A stretch of DNA of 64,000 nucleotides from Bin80 sp026709335 (GCA_965200825.1 OZ241385.1:496001-560000); one strand, 5' to 3'. Shown: positions 17,622-27,779, counted from the stretch's first letter. Numbers and translations are program-made. The notes: generated by a model not told the origin, from the sequence alone.

Positions 17622-18734
17622 ATGGAATTTGAAAATTCGTCCCCGGCTCGGCTCAATCGACATCTGGTAAGTCGCAAAAAGGAATTCTATTCACTGAATG
17701 ATGATCTAATAGAATACCTGAGGAGATATAGAAGGTTGAAGGGACGGGGAGTGCGCTATAAGGATCTTTCCAGGTACGTTGAGTCCGTGCCTCTCTACGA
17801 CGAAGATGGGAATGACACTCTATGGGCTAGTGTAATTTATCAGCCGAACGAACAGCAGGAAATAGATCATGACCTTGTAGTTACCTACGCAGATTTACGA
17901 GGTCATGGCGATCTTTCAATCATCCAGCATCTCTATGTAGATCGAGTTGACCTGTGTCTATATGGAAATACACTTCCCTACAGGGTTAGAATCGTCAATG
18001 CCCTCAACGAAAATGTTGATTATTATTATGTGAAACGTACAGATGCCAATCGCATCTATGGGCTGGAGCTTGAACATCTTCTTTCCCCCAGTCGAATCCA
18101 GTATTTCGTCCGGGATGATACCACTATTGAAGAGCATATTGTAGGAGTGCCGGGGGATGTCTTCTTGGCAACAGCGATGCCGCAGAATCGATTCAATCTG
18201 GTACGTTTGGCCAAACAGTTTGTCAAATTTGATACTCGTTGTCTCCTGCAGCTTTTAGGAGATATGCATACGGGAAATTTCGTGGTTGATGTGACCCGTG
18301 ACTTTGAAAAATATCACTACCGGTTCCGTCCCATTGATTTTGATCAACAAAGTCATCACCGTAGCATCGAAGTATATCGACCCCAGGCATATGAGGCAAA
18401 TATCCCCTTTGTTGACGCAGTGAAAAAGGTGCTTCCACCTGTATCAATTGCTCAATATCGCAAGGAAGAAAAAGCACTAATAACCCATCGAATGAGAGTT
18501 AGTGATGGACGTGTTCATGCATTACTTGAGGTAATGCGCAAAGATCACATTGCAACCCCCGAACATGTCCTGATGCTGGCAGAAAATTTGAGATCATTCC
18601 ATGGGGATGACCGATTCGCGGCCTGCACTCATATGGGAGAACTCGTTTATAACTCGATCATGAGGTTGGATCATCGACCAACAGGTCAGGAAATACGAAT
18701 TCTTGTGGATGATGCAGCAGGTGACAGTTATTGA
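17622..18734 (+). CDS. uncharacterised protein with kinase-like (APH/atypical kinase) motifs
   Basis: 370 aa, family not recognised. The order of motifs fits a protein-kinase/aminoglycoside-phosphotransferase fold: YYYVKR (Lys 138 as a candidate ATP lysine), LELEHL (Glu near 149-151 on a candidate helix C), LGDMHTGNF (213-219, a Brenner-type catalytic loop with Asp and Asn), and PIDFD (238-241, candidate metal-binding Asp). No glycine-rich loop is obvious. No signal or membrane segment, so cytoplasmic. Its end overlaps the convergent MBL-fold gene by 7 nt. The kinase assignment is inference from motif spacing. Confidence 0.7.
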   Translation: MEFENSSPARLNRHLVSRKKEFYSLNDDLIEYLRRYRRLKGRGVRYKDLSRYVESVPLYDEDGNDTLWASVIYQPNEQQEIDHDLVVTYADLRGHGDLSIIQHLYVDRVDLCLYGNTLPYRVRIVNALNENVDYYYVKRTDANRIYGLELEHLLSPSRIQYFVRDDTTIEEHIVGVPGDVFLATAMPQNRFNLVRLAKQFVKFDTRCLLQLLGDMHTGNFVVDVTRDFEKYHYRFRPIDFDQQSHHRSIEVYRPQAYEANIPFVDAVKKVLPPVSIAQYRKEEKALITHRMRVSDGRVHALLEVMRKDHIATPEHVLMLAENLRSFHGDDRFAACTHMGELVYNSIMRLDHRPTGQEIRILVDDAAGDSY

Positions 18735-19369
18735 AGGAACGGATTGTGTCGACGTTCAAAGCCGATCTTGGTGGGAGGTCCGTGGCCGGAGTATACAGTC
18801 ATGTCGTCAGGGAGTGTGAATAGCTTTTGAAATATGGATTGCATTAGGGTTCCCAGATCTCCTCCGGGCAGATCAGTTCTTCCGATTGATTGCTGAAACA
18901 GTACATCGCCAGCAATCACAAACTGGCTGGCATCGTCCACGAAGCAAATAGAGCCCGGTGCATGCCCGGGTGTGTAAAGAACCTTCCACTCAGTATCTCC
19001 AAACGTAATGGTATCCTGTTCGCTCAGCCATTTCTTTGGTGAAGGAATGGATTCCATTTGAAAACCGTACATCCTAGCTTGATCAGGCGCTCCTTCAAGC
19101 CAGGTTGATGAATCTCGATGAGCTTGCCACAAAAGATCATAACGTATCGATAACGCGCGGCATCCTAGGATATGATCAACATGGGCGTGTGTCAGCAAAA
19201 GATGTTTGACGGTTAACCCATTGGAGCGGATATAGTCAGCGATTTGAGTTTCTTCTTCCTCATTGGAACAGCTTGCATCCACGATCACAGCTTCGGAGTT
19301 GCTGTGGCATACGTAGCTGTTGGTACCGAATGGGTTATGTGTAAACGTTTCCACATGGGTGATGACCAT
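18728..19369 (-). CDS. MBL-fold hydrolase (glyoxalase II-like)
   Basis: 213 aa from the ATG at 19369, chosen because the longer frame overlaps rsmI. The metallo-beta-lactamase dimetal motif THAHVDH is intact, with later ligands in YTPGHAPGS, VIAGDVLF and SGHGP. This group hydrolyses thioesters such as S-lactoylglutathione or acts on persulfides; the precise substrate is unknown. Directly downstream of rsmI with 1 nt between, so cotranscribed. Confidence 0.9.
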   Translation of the reverse strand: MVITHVETFTHNPFGTNSYVCHSNSEAVIVDASCSNEEEETQIADYIRSNGLTVKHLLLTHAHVDHILGCRALSIRYDLLWQAHRDSSTWLEGAPDQARMYGFQMESIPSPKKWLSEQDTITFGDTEWKVLYTPGHAPGSICFVDDASQFVIAGDVLFQQSIGRTDLPGGDLGTLMQSIFQKLFTLPDDMTVYSGHGPPTKIGFERRHNPFLQ

Positions 19370-19370
19370 T

Positions 19371-20051
19371 TTATCGGGTAAATTTGGGTGGTGCAATGAT
19401 AATTACGAATTCGCCTTTAATGGCAGATTCGCCATGATATTTGTCGAGTAGTGTTTGTAAATCTCCGCGAGAAATTTCCTCAAACTTTTTCGTGATTTCC
19501 CGAGCAATGACACTGACTCGCTGCTCTCCCAGCAAATTGATTAAATCGATAAGAGTGCGAATCAACCGATGAGGACTTTCATAGAGTACGACAGTACGTG
19601 TTTCCAGTTTGATTGCTTCTAAACGCTGATTGCGCCCTTTTCGTGTTGGCAGAAAGCCTTCAAATACGAAGCGCTCTGAGGGAATGCCGCTGGCTGTAAG
19701 AGCAGGAATCAATGCAGTGGGACCAGGAAGGGCCTGAACCGGGATACTCTCTTCCCAGCACAGTCGAACTAGGTAAAAACCGGGGTCACTAAGCCCGGGA
19801 GAGCCAGCATCGCTGATCAATGCAATCTGTTGCCCGGCTTTCATTCGATCAATCAGTTGGGGGGCCCGTGAGCGCTCATTGTGGTTATGGTAGCTGATTG
19901 TCGATGTAGAAATACCATAATGTGAAAGAAATACCCCTGAGCTTCGAGTATCTTCACAGGCAATGAGATCCACGAAATTTAGTGTATCAATTGCTCGATA
20001 TGTGACATCCGCTAAGTTCCCAATGGGGGTCGGCACCAGATAGAGCATCAA
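19371..20051 (-). CDS. rsmI: 16S rRNA (cytidine1402-2'-O)-methyltransferase
   Basis: 226-aa SAM-dependent tetrapyrrole-methylase-fold enzyme that methylates the ribose of C1402 in the decoding site. Motifs: LVPTPIGNLADVTYRA, ACEDTRSSG, HNHNE, LISDAGSPGLSDPG, and PGPTALIPALTASG. The length is short of the E. coli enzyme but typical for Bacteroidota. Confidence 0.96.
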   Translation of the reverse strand: MMLYLVPTPIGNLADVTYRAIDTLNFVDLIACEDTRSSGVFLSHYGISTSTISYHNHNERSRAPQLIDRMKAGQQIALISDAGSPGLSDPGFYLVRLCWEESIPVQALPGPTALIPALTASGIPSERFVFEGFLPTRKGRNQRLEAIKLETRTVVLYESPHRLIRTLIDLINLLGEQRVSVIAREITKKFEEISRGDLQTLLDKYHGESAIKGEFVIIIAPPKFTR

Positions 20052-20224
20052 TATTCAAGCATTTCCATACTGAATTTATTGCAAAACAATCGGTAGGATT
20101 AAATCAGTGTTCATTACAAACAGGCTAATTGATGACAGTGATTGTCCGATTTCATTGTAATTGACAAAAACATAATAGCGTCGCTTCTGTGGAGAATAAA
20201 CGACCATATAGGGCTTCGGGTTAG

Positions 20225-20635
20225 TTAATTTGACGATTTTTCGATGATCGAGTACAAAACAAATGTGGCCATCCCACTGAGGCCAAGTACCAGTGAGACT
20301 GGCCAAAAAGCTTCTGTCAAAGTACTCGTGCCTGCCGCCACTGCCAGTGATACCGAAACAATCATTGCCATAAGGTTTTTCTGACGCGTCAGTCGGCTTT
20401 TCTCAAGTTCAATTTGGCCATCGCGTTCAATGATCTTCAGAACTCTATTGCCCATGCCAGGAGATATTGCTTCGTACTGTTCAATGTGTGCCAGTATAGA
20501 TCGTTTTCCGTCATTCTGTCCGATATGTATTGAAGAAGCATCCTCCTTCGATATATTTTCAGAAGCTAGAATCTTATCTATGGGGTTTTCGGATTTATTC
20601 ATAGATGTTTTTGATATTGAGTGAGCATCTTGCAA
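20225..20635 (-). CDS. DUF2335 family membrane protein
   Basis: 136 aa. A polar N-terminal region is followed by the DUF2335 core (YEAISPGMGNRVLKIIERDGQ, then ELEKSRLTRQKNL) and two C-terminal hydrophobic segments (about 88-130). Members are small predicted membrane proteins of unknown role, often in accessory regions. A second start (M at residue 12) is possible. Confidence 0.7.
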   Translation of the reverse strand: MQDAHSISKTSMNKSENPIDKILASENISKEDASSIHIGQNDGKRSILAHIEQYEAISPGMGNRVLKIIERDGQIELEKSRLTRQKNLMAMIVSVSLAVAAGTSTLTEAFWPVSLVLGLSGMATFVLYSIIEKSSN

Positions 20636-20806
20636 ATTTCGGGTTCAGGATTTGGAAAAAACTAAAGTGTGGCTGCATGAGAATCTGGACATGAAATACA
20701 TTTTCTACCAGAGGAGCAGGCTTCATATTCTCAGAGCAATATCCCATTCGTTTGTCATGACAAAACTGGCAAATTACATCAATATTCCACATCTTCTCTG
20801 ATTAAT

Positions 20807-22327
20807 CTAATGTTCAACTTGAATGCTCAGAGGAGTCTTTTCATCATCAACGTTCTTTTGGTTGTTGATGAAAGGGATTGAAGAATAATATGGCCTCACT
20901 CTCAGATCATGAGCAACTCGGATAAAGAGCCAAACTCCAATGAAGCCAATCAAAATATTTGCACACCACATGCCGATCCAAGGAGTGAGCAGTTCTCGAT
21001 CAGCCAGTTTTTCTCCCTGAACCAGAGTGATCCAGTAGAAAATAAAAATACTCATCGCTGCAAGGCAGGCAACTCCGAGTCCCCCCCGACGAATACTTAA
21101 TCCAAGCGGTATGCCAATCAGGACAAAAACAAAGCAAGCCACGGAGATTGAATATTTTTTGTGAATCTCCACCTGATAGCGGCTGATGATCGTGGTAGTA
21201 CGTTTGAGATTCCGCCCCTTACCAGAAGCTGTAGTTCGTGCATCCTGCCCATAATTCCGCGCATTCTGATATATGCGCCGAACTTGGTCCGTAGTTAATC
21301 CATCTAATATGCTGCGCCGAGCGATCGAATTCGTCGGATCTTCCCTGTTAAATGCAGATATTGAGGCTGATTGGTTTAAATTCTGTCCCGAAGCTCCATT
21401 GGAATCCGTTACCGAATCTCTCCTATGGTGATCAGAGGAGAGCGGGGTTGGTGCTATACTTCGGAGCTCGATAGTCTGCTCCGTAAATTGATGTTTGAGA
21501 GAATCTACAATCTCAAACATCTGATCTACAGGTGTTGAGCGATCTGATCGATAACTCCCGGTTTGAGGTGCAGTTTGAAATCCGAGCTCGCTAAGATCAA
21601 GGCGCAGTTGGAGGCGCTCAAAACTGAGTTGTTCATATCGTTCAATGGTGATGGCCTTGGAGGGACGGAAGAGTCGATGTACTTCACCATTCAGGAGTAT
21701 CATATCCAGAAAGTCTCCCTGTGGGATCAGTTCTCCACGGTCAGCATGAATAGTTGCAACATTGGCCACCCCCTGTGTATAGTCGTAGATCAGAATATCG
21801 TAGAGAGAATTGCCTTCTCGTTTTCCAACCAAAATACTGTATTCGTCAATCTCCTGATAGAATACACCTGGTTCTAGTTCAAATCCGGGTCGTGCATTCC
21901 GAATGGTCTGCCACATATTGAGGGCCCTGAAGTTTGATTCAGGGAGCAATACGTTATTGAAGTACATCATCCCCCAAGAAAGAAGGGCCGCGGCAAGGAG
22001 CACCGGCCAACTTAGACTCCAGAGGGTAATGCCACAGTTACGAACAACTACCCAAGAACGTGATTCTGCCAGTGAGCCGAAAACCATTAACGTTGATAGA
22101 AGAGAAGCCATGGGTACGGCTAACACGATCATATAGGCAAGATTGTAGGTAATCAGTTCCAGAATGAGAGCAATCGGCAAATCTCTTCCTGTCAATTCCG
22201 GTAGAAATTTAATCAGGAACTGCATCAACAACAGAAATAACAAGAGCAGTAGCCATCCCAAAAATGGGCCTGGCAGTTGCTTCAATATCATTTGGTGGAT
22301 GATTCTCATCTTTGGAAAAAAGCCCAT
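20807..22327 (-). CDS. LptF/LptG family permease (YjgP/YjgQ)
   Basis: 506 aa. Three N-terminal membrane segments (about 15-130), a large periplasmic domain (about 140-395) and three C-terminal segments (about 400-485), as in LptF/LptG. With LptBC these extract lipopolysaccharide from the inner membrane. The N-terminus MRIIHQMILKQLPGPFL matches the family start, so the ATG at 22309 is as likely as the one at 22327. The periplasmic domain has a low-complexity polar stretch (about 260-340), which is unusual. Whether it acts as LptF or LptG is not decided. Confidence 0.9.
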   Translation of the reverse strand: MGFFPKMRIIHQMILKQLPGPFLGWLLLLLFLLLMQFLIKFLPELTGRDLPIALILELITYNLAYMIVLAVPMASLLSTLMVFGSLAESRSWVVVRNCGITLWSLSWPVLLAAALLSWGMMYFNNVLLPESNFRALNMWQTIRNARPGFELEPGVFYQEIDEYSILVGKREGNSLYDILIYDYTQGVANVATIHADRGELIPQGDFLDMILLNGEVHRLFRPSKAITIERYEQLSFERLQLRLDLSELGFQTAPQTGSYRSDRSTPVDQMFEIVDSLKHQFTEQTIELRSIAPTPLSSDHHRRDSVTDSNGASGQNLNQSASISAFNREDPTNSIARRSILDGLTTDQVRRIYQNARNYGQDARTTASGKGRNLKRTTTIISRYQVEIHKKYSISVACFVFVLIGIPLGLSIRRGGLGVACLAAMSIFIFYWITLVQGEKLADRELLTPWIGMWCANILIGFIGVWLFIRVAHDLRVRPYYSSIPFINNQKNVDDEKTPLSIQVEH

Positions 22328-22513
22328 CAGTTCAATGATCGATCAGGGATCTATAATTAATCTGCATGATAAACGTTGAATTGGGTGTAGTGTAACAAAA
22401 ATCTATCAATTTCTAATTTTCTGCTTTGATGAGAGGTGTTTATGGGGCAACACGCGTTGCTGCCCAGAGTTATACGGGTTTAATGATTCCATGCAGAGTC
22501 TGGCGACAAAAAT

Positions 22514-25459
22514 ATGAATTCTAAAAAAGGCGCGGATTTTTTTGTATCCATTGGGGTATTTGTGTATGCGACCATCCTTTATGGTCTGACGGTTGCACCC
22601 ACAGCGAGTTTCTGGGATGCAGGAGAATTCATTGCGATCGCCCATGGTCTGCAAGTATCCCATCCACCGGGTGCCCCATTCTATATGCTGGTCGGGAGAT
22701 TATTCTCCATGTTCGCTCCCGATCATTTGGTTTCATTGTCAATCAATATGCTTTCCGTGCTGTGTAGTTCGATCACGGTACTTCTCACATATTGGATTAT
22801 TGTACGACTGCTACGAAAATTCATCTCCGGTACAGAAGAGGGCAAGCTCACATTTATGCATCACTTCGGTGGAGTCATCGGAGCCTGTACGTTTGCAGCG
22901 ACAGATTCATTCTGGTTTAATGCAGTGGAGGCGGAGGTATATGCGATGTCCATGTTGTTCACTGCACTTGTAGTATGGCTGATCATGAAGTGGAGTGAGG
23001 TGGCAAAGGATGAGTTAAAGAGTACGCAGGATCGCCTCGGGCTGGGAGCCAATCGAATTCTTGTACTGGTTGCATACTTGTTTGGACTTGCGATTGGAGT
23101 TCATCTAATGAGCCTCCTTGCATTGTTTTTTATCGCACTCATCATCTTTTTTGTCGAGTACGATAAGAAAGAATGGACAATTAAGGGGCAGCCTGAATGG
23201 AAGTCGATGAAGCGATGGCGGGCTATTTTGCTGACGCTTGTCATTGCATCTATCGTGTTCTTGGGTATTTATCCTGGAATTATTCAAAAACTGCCTGGAA
23301 TTGCCGGCTCAACAGGGCAGCCACTCTTAACCCTCTTCTCCCTCGTTGTTGTAGTCGTTTTTGTCGTATGGTATACTCATAACCGGTCGCTGCAAGTGGC
23401 AAACCTGGTATCTATCTGTGTGCTTATGGTTCTGATTGGATACTCGAGCTATGCAGTAATTTTTATTCGGAGTGCAGCGAATCCTCCCATTGACGAGAAT
23501 GATCCGGAAACACCAGAAGCTATTGTATCCTATCTGGAGCGGGAACAGTATGGAGATACACCAATTCTGACTGGAGCAAGCTTTAATGATGATACGGGAA
23601 GTTTTGATGAAGAGAACATAAAGTTGTTCCCACGCCGTCATTCACCTGCCCCGCAACATGTGAATATTTACAGGCAGTACTCCTCTGATATGGATTACTT
23701 CTGGAGGTATCAGCTGGGGCACATGTACCTGAGATATTTTTTATGGAATTTTTCAGGGCGTGAGAGCGATGTTGAAGGCGCGCGTGCAATCACAGGGATT
23801 TCATTGCTTGAAGGTTCGAGCGAGGAGTTTCACCAAACTCCCAGTGAAAAGGCAAGTCACAATCGTTACTTCGGATTGCCTCTGTTATTGGGGTTGTTCG
23901 GGATGTTCTATCATTTTCGTCAAGATTGGAAACATGCGTTTAGTGTATTGATCCTGTTTCTCGTGACAGGTATAGGTATCATTTTGTATTTGAATCAAAC
24001 CCCCTTGCAACCACGTGAGCGGGATTATGCCTATGTGGCCAGTTTTTTTGCCTTCGCTTTTTGGATTGGAATTGGTGCAAGCGGGCTATTGCAGTTGTTA
24101 TTAGATTCCATAAAGAATACAGTAGAGCAATCTCGTTATGTTGCTTGGGCTGCTGCACCGATCATATTTTTGGCTGTTCCGGGGTGGATGGCGTTCGAAA
24201 ATTATGACGACCATGATCGTTCAGGGCGTTACGTTGCCCCGGATTATGCACATAATATGCTGATGAGTGTCGCACCAAATGCAGTTCTTTTCACGAACGG
24301 CGACAACGATACATTTCCTCTGTGGTATTTGCAGGAAGTAGAGGGAATCCGAAGAGATGTACGTGTAGCAAATCTCTCGCTCCTGAATACGCCATGGTAT
24401 GTGAGGCAGCTCAAGAATCAGTATTCTCGAGAGTCAACACCTCTGCCTATTACTTTATCTGAATCAGAAATCGGTAACCTAGGAGCTCGTCTATGGAGGC
24501 CTGCAGCTCAGACTTTACCCGTTGATCCAGCATTGTTCTCTGAGGAGTCAGAGGTGTTTTTGGGACAGACTGATCGAAGTTTAATGGATTCTACCATGGG
24601 TTGGATATTAGAGGGACGGAGATTCAGTACTGATCCAGAGACAGGGGATCCACTAAATCTTCTATATGGTGCCGATATTGCCGCGCTAAATATTATTCAC
24701 GGCGCAGCCGCCGGGGGATGGAAGCGCCCTGTGTATTTTGCTGTTACGGTAGCTACTGATGGACGTCTTAATCTAGATAATTATTTTCAACTAGAGGGGC
24801 AGGCTTTGAGGATTGTGCCAATACGCCATGATGAGCGATTTGGTAGGGTTGAGCTTGGCGTTACCCCTGAGCGATTAAGGACGTTCAAGTTTAGGAATCT
24901 CGACAATCCGGATGTCTATTATGATGCCAATATTCGGCGTATGGTGGATAACTATAGGAATATTTTTTCTCAGGTTGCGTCAGCCATGATTGAGGCCGGC
25001 CAGATAGATGAAGGGATTGCACTGATGGATGAGTTTATGGAGAAGGTGCCATTTACTACAATCCCGGGAGATTTTATTTCATTCATTTATACAGCTCGTG
25101 TCTATCAATTGGCAGGAATGCATGAAAAAGCTATAGAGATCTATCGTCATTCGGAGCCTTTATTGATGCATCGATTGAGTCAAAGCAATTCTCAGGGGGA
25201 TGATCGATATACGTTCACGTTTCTACAATCAATTCGATCTGCATATCTGGAGGCTTCCGACTTTGAGGGTGCAGCGGCGTTAGAAAATAAAATTCGAGAA
25301 TCTTTTGGAGAAGAGGCAACTGTGACTGCAGCCGAAATGCAGGCTTTGGTGATGGATATTTTTGATGGGGAGATCTCTGATACTTTTTCGGGTTCAGATT
25401 CACTTCCTGCACAGGATTCTATATCGGAAGAGACAGGATTTGAAGGTGAAGATCAATAA
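22514..25459 (+). CDS. DUF2723 polytopic membrane protein (GT-C-like)
   Basis: 981 aa. The N-terminal signature (FWDAGEFIAIAHGLQVSHPPGAP) is that of DUF2723, a GT-C-fold family of likely lipid-linked-sugar glycosyltransferases common in Bacteroidota. About 10-12 membrane segments are visible to residue 560, then a soluble region with NGDNDTFPLWYLQEVEGIRRDVRVAN, typical of the family, and a C-terminal TPR-like helical tail (about 820-960). Acts at the membrane with its soluble part probably outside the cytoplasm. It is divergently placed to the LptF-like gene. Confidence 0.9.
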   Translation: MNSKKGADFFVSIGVFVYATILYGLTVAPTASFWDAGEFIAIAHGLQVSHPPGAPFYMLVGRLFSMFAPDHLVSLSINMLSVLCSSITVLLTYWIIVRLLRKFISGTEEGKLTFMHHFGGVIGACTFAATDSFWFNAVEAEVYAMSMLFTALVVWLIMKWSEVAKDELKSTQDRLGLGANRILVLVAYLFGLAIGVHLMSLLALFFIALIIFFVEYDKKEWTIKGQPEWKSMKRWRAILLTLVIASIVFLGIYPGIIQKLPGIAGSTGQPLLTLFSLVVVVVFVVWYTHNRSLQVANLVSICVLMVLIGYSSYAVIFIRSAANPPIDENDPETPEAIVSYLEREQYGDTPILTGASFNDDTGSFDEENIKLFPRRHSPAPQHVNIYRQYSSDMDYFWRYQLGHMYLRYFLWNFSGRESDVEGARAITGISLLEGSSEEFHQTPSEKASHNRYFGLPLLLGLFGMFYHFRQDWKHAFSVLILFLVTGIGIILYLNQTPLQPRERDYAYVASFFAFAFWIGIGASGLLQLLLDSIKNTVEQSRYVAWAAAPIIFLAVPGWMAFENYDDHDRSGRYVAPDYAHNMLMSVAPNAVLFTNGDNDTFPLWYLQEVEGIRRDVRVANLSLLNTPWYVRQLKNQYSRESTPLPITLSESEIGNLGARLWRPAAQTLPVDPALFSEESEVFLGQTDRSLMDSTMGWILEGRRFSTDPETGDPLNLLYGADIAALNIIHGAAAGGWKRPVYFAVTVATDGRLNLDNYFQLEGQALRIVPIRHDERFGRVELGVTPERLRTFKFRNLDNPDVYYDANIRRMVDNYRNIFSQVASAMIEAGQIDEGIALMDEFMEKVPFTTIPGDFISFIYTARVYQLAGMHEKAIEIYRHSEPLLMHRLSQSNSQGDDRYTFTFLQSIRSAYLEASDFEGAAALENKIRESFGEEATVTAAEMQALVMDIFDGEISDTFSGSDSLPAQDSISEETGFEGEDQ

Positions 25460-25489
25460 ACTTAAGCCATTATTAGACAGAGAGCGGAT

Positions 25490-25978
25490 ATGACTTTTCA
25501 GTTTCAGGAGCATGATTTCGAGCGAATTGGTCGGACACTCGGTGCGACACCTGTAAAAAAGGATCGGGTGGTTTTTTATGAAATCAAGAATGAGGAGCTT
25601 GGGGAAGTTGTAAAATTGGAGATTTCCATAGATGTTGAGTTCCCGGGTGATCTCAAGGATGAAATTCCAGGCCATATCATTACGGCTGAAACGGCGAGCT
25701 GCCAGTTGCATCTGGTTGGGTGCACCGGATTGTTCGCGGAGGAAGAGTTTCGGGAAGTTATCTTTTACGCTCGGGGGCATAATGTTGTGAATGCACTCAT
25801 TGTGCAGGCAAAGGCATGGTGTCAAGTATATTCTAATTATGATCGTCGCTTATTGGATATGGATTATACCAAAATGCCCAGGCAGATCTCGAATAGCGTG
25901 ATCTCTTTCATGATGGCAGAGGGAATTCTGGAAGGCTTTGAGTTTGATGAAGACGAAGAAACTTCCATCACAGGCTGA
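25490..25978 (+). CDS. conserved hypothetical protein upstream of ybeY
   Basis: 162-aa soluble acidic protein, not recognised. Mixed alpha/beta composition with no signal peptide or membrane segment. It begins 30 nt after the DUF2723 gene and overlaps ybeY by 41 nt, so these genes form an operon. No function can be proposed. Confidence 0.75.
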   Translation: MTFQFQEHDFERIGRTLGATPVKKDRVVFYEIKNEELGEVVKLEISIDVEFPGDLKDEIPGHIITAETASCQLHLVGCTGLFAEEEFREVIFYARGHNVVNALIVQAKAWCQVYSNYDRRLLDMDYTKMPRQISNSVISFMMAEGILEGFEFDEDEETSITG

Positions 25979-26450
25979 AACCGAAGTGGAATTCTGGCCT
26001 GATTCCCCTGAAATTTTACCAGAAGATGCGGTGATAATCTATACAGACCATTCTCATCTTAACCTGGATTCCGATCGAATACGGAGTTTGGTCAACCAGA
26101 TTACTGAAGCAGAGGGGCGACAGATTCATCGATTGGAGATTGTATTAACGGGGGCTGAGAAGCTTCATAGCTTGAACAAGTTGTGGAAAAATGCTGATTA
26201 TGATACGGATGTACTCAGCTTCTCATTCACCGATGGCTCTCTAATTGACGCAGCGGTATATGTAAGTCTGGATTTTGCACAGGAGTCCTGTAAATCTTAT
26301 GGGGTCACTTTTATCCAGGAAGCTAGTCGTTACATTGTACACGGTTTACTTCATTTGATTGGCTACGAAGACAATACGATCGAAGCTAAGAAGGTCATGC
26401 GTCAAAAGGAAGATCAGTATCTCCTACATGCAGGCCTTATCAAGGTGTGA
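25938..26450 (+). CDS. ybeY: endoribonuclease YbeY / rRNA maturation factor
   Basis: 170 aa. YbeY takes part in 16S rRNA 3'-end maturation and ribosome quality control. The core motifs are present: NKLWKNADYDTDVLSFSF, EASRYIVHGLLHLIGY, and MRQKEDQYL. The usual zinc motif is HGxxHLxGxDH; here two His are kept (HGLLHL) but the third ligand position reads EDN, as I recall for many Bacteroidota YbeY proteins. The first 13 codons overlap the upstream gene. Confidence 0.92.
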   Translation: MSLMKTKKLPSQAETEVEFWPDSPEILPEDAVIIYTDHSHLNLDSDRIRSLVNQITEAEGRQIHRLEIVLTGAEKLHSLNKLWKNADYDTDVLSFSFTDGSLIDAAVYVSLDFAQESCKSYGVTFIQEASRYIVHGLLHLIGYEDNTIEAKKVMRQKEDQYLLHAGLIKV

Positions 26451-26734
26451 AATTTTCTAGATACGAAAGAAGTTCTGTCGGATTTCCCAAACTGAGTCCC
26501 TTCCGGAGTACATCCAAATACGGCCGGAATCTGATCCTGCTGGGGTTCCGATCCAAGCTATGCTATTGCCTTATTGCGCTGCCCCCTTGCAGAGGGCACG
26601 TCAATAAACATGAAATTTGCTTGATTTTGATTAGCGCCTGCTGATATGGAACATAGATAGACAGATTTACTAAAATCAACGGGTTGTGTGTAGGCAAGTT
26701 TTTAAATCCATAAAATCCCCAAATTTATAGTAGT

Positions 26735-27553
26735 ATGAGGACGACATTGCTCTTGGGTGGGCTTAGTGGTCTGGTGCTTGCACTTGGTGCATTTCTTGGT
26801 GGGGAGGTGGGTTTGTTGCTCGCATTTGTCATTGCAATCGCAATGAATTTTGGGTCCTATTGGTATTCTGACAAGATTGTCTTGAGGATGTATCGTGCCC
26901 AGGAAGTGGGAAAAGATCACCAGCTTTATCGGATTACAGAACGTTTGGCGCAAAATGCAGGATTACCGATGCCGAGAGTATATGTAATCCCTGATCATTC
27001 TCCGAATGCTTTTGCTACTGGACGTAATCCCGATCATGCAGCAGTCGCTGCCACTGAAGGATTAATCCGGAATTTGAATCAGTCAGAATTGACGGGAGTG
27101 ATGGCGCATGAGTTGGCACATGTCAGAAACCGTGATATTCTGATCAGTTCAATCTCAGCCACACTTGCTGCAACGATCATGATGGTTGCACGCATGGCAC
27201 AATTTGCAATGATTTTTGGAGGAGGCGGAGATCGGAGAGATAATATTGTGAGCTTTCTTGCGACCTTGATTCTCGCACCAATTGCTGCAGTCCTGATTCA
27301 GTCAGCGATTTCCAGGTCGAGAGAATTTGTAGCGGATAGAACAGGCGCAGAAATTGCAGGTTCTTCAAAAGGGTTGGCCGGTGCACTTGTAAAGATTGAA
27401 AATATTCAAGAACGCATTCCCATGGATGCGAATCCGGCTACTGCTCATATGTTTATTATGATGCCGTTTTCTAGAAAGGGTTTCATGTCTTTGTTTAGTA
27501 CCCATCCTCCTACGGAGGAACGAATTCGAAGATTACATTCCTTGGGAATCTAA
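26735..27553 (+). CDS. htpX: HtpX family membrane zinc metalloprotease (M48)
   Basis: 272 aa. Two N-terminal membrane segments (about 3-42), the zinc motif HELAH (125-129), two further membrane segments (about 138-175), and the downstream Glu in SREFVADRTGAEI. HtpX works with FtsH in degrading damaged inner-membrane proteins. The length is normal. The gene-free DNA before it (26451-26734) shows one small hairpin (about 26579-26599) and nothing else. Confidence 0.95.
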   Translation: MRTTLLLGGLSGLVLALGAFLGGEVGLLLAFVIAIAMNFGSYWYSDKIVLRMYRAQEVGKDHQLYRITERLAQNAGLPMPRVYVIPDHSPNAFATGRNPDHAAVAATEGLIRNLNQSELTGVMAHELAHVRNRDILISSISATLAATIMMVARMAQFAMIFGGGGDRRDNIVSFLATLILAPIAAVLIQSAISRSREFVADRTGAEIAGSSKGLAGALVKIENIQERIPMDANPATAHMFIMMPFSRKGFMSLFSTHPPTEERIRRLHSLGI

Positions 27554-27770
27554 GATCTCATGGGGATTTTATAATTTCCGCATGTCACAGGAAAGTTAGA
27601 ATGATGCAGTTGATAACCCAAACGCCATAAAACAGCAGGAACCCCCAATTGCTTTTGATTGGAATCTCTTTCAGGAAGCATCAGGTTTGATGTTGGAACC
27701 TTTGAGAGTACAACTACGTCACCTTACCGGGAAATTTTTTCCACTGTTACGAAGCTCTAAACAAACTATC

Positions 27771-27779
27771 TATACTTAT
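27771..27779 (+). promoter_or_regulatory. putative -7/-10 box TATACTTAT before the TonB receptor
   Basis: TATACTTAT ends 1 nt before the ATG at 27781, implying a leaderless or very short leader transcript. It resembles the boxes at 16900 and 49379. Confidence 0.3.

Noticed and set aside
20076..20306. Open frame of 76 codons on the minus strand next to rsmI
   Set aside because: It overlaps the DUF2335 gene in another frame, has no recognisable features and no coding-like composition.
26579..26599. Hairpin TGCCCCCT/AGAGGGCA as a terminator after ybeY
   Set aside because: Short imperfect stem with no T-run on either strand.
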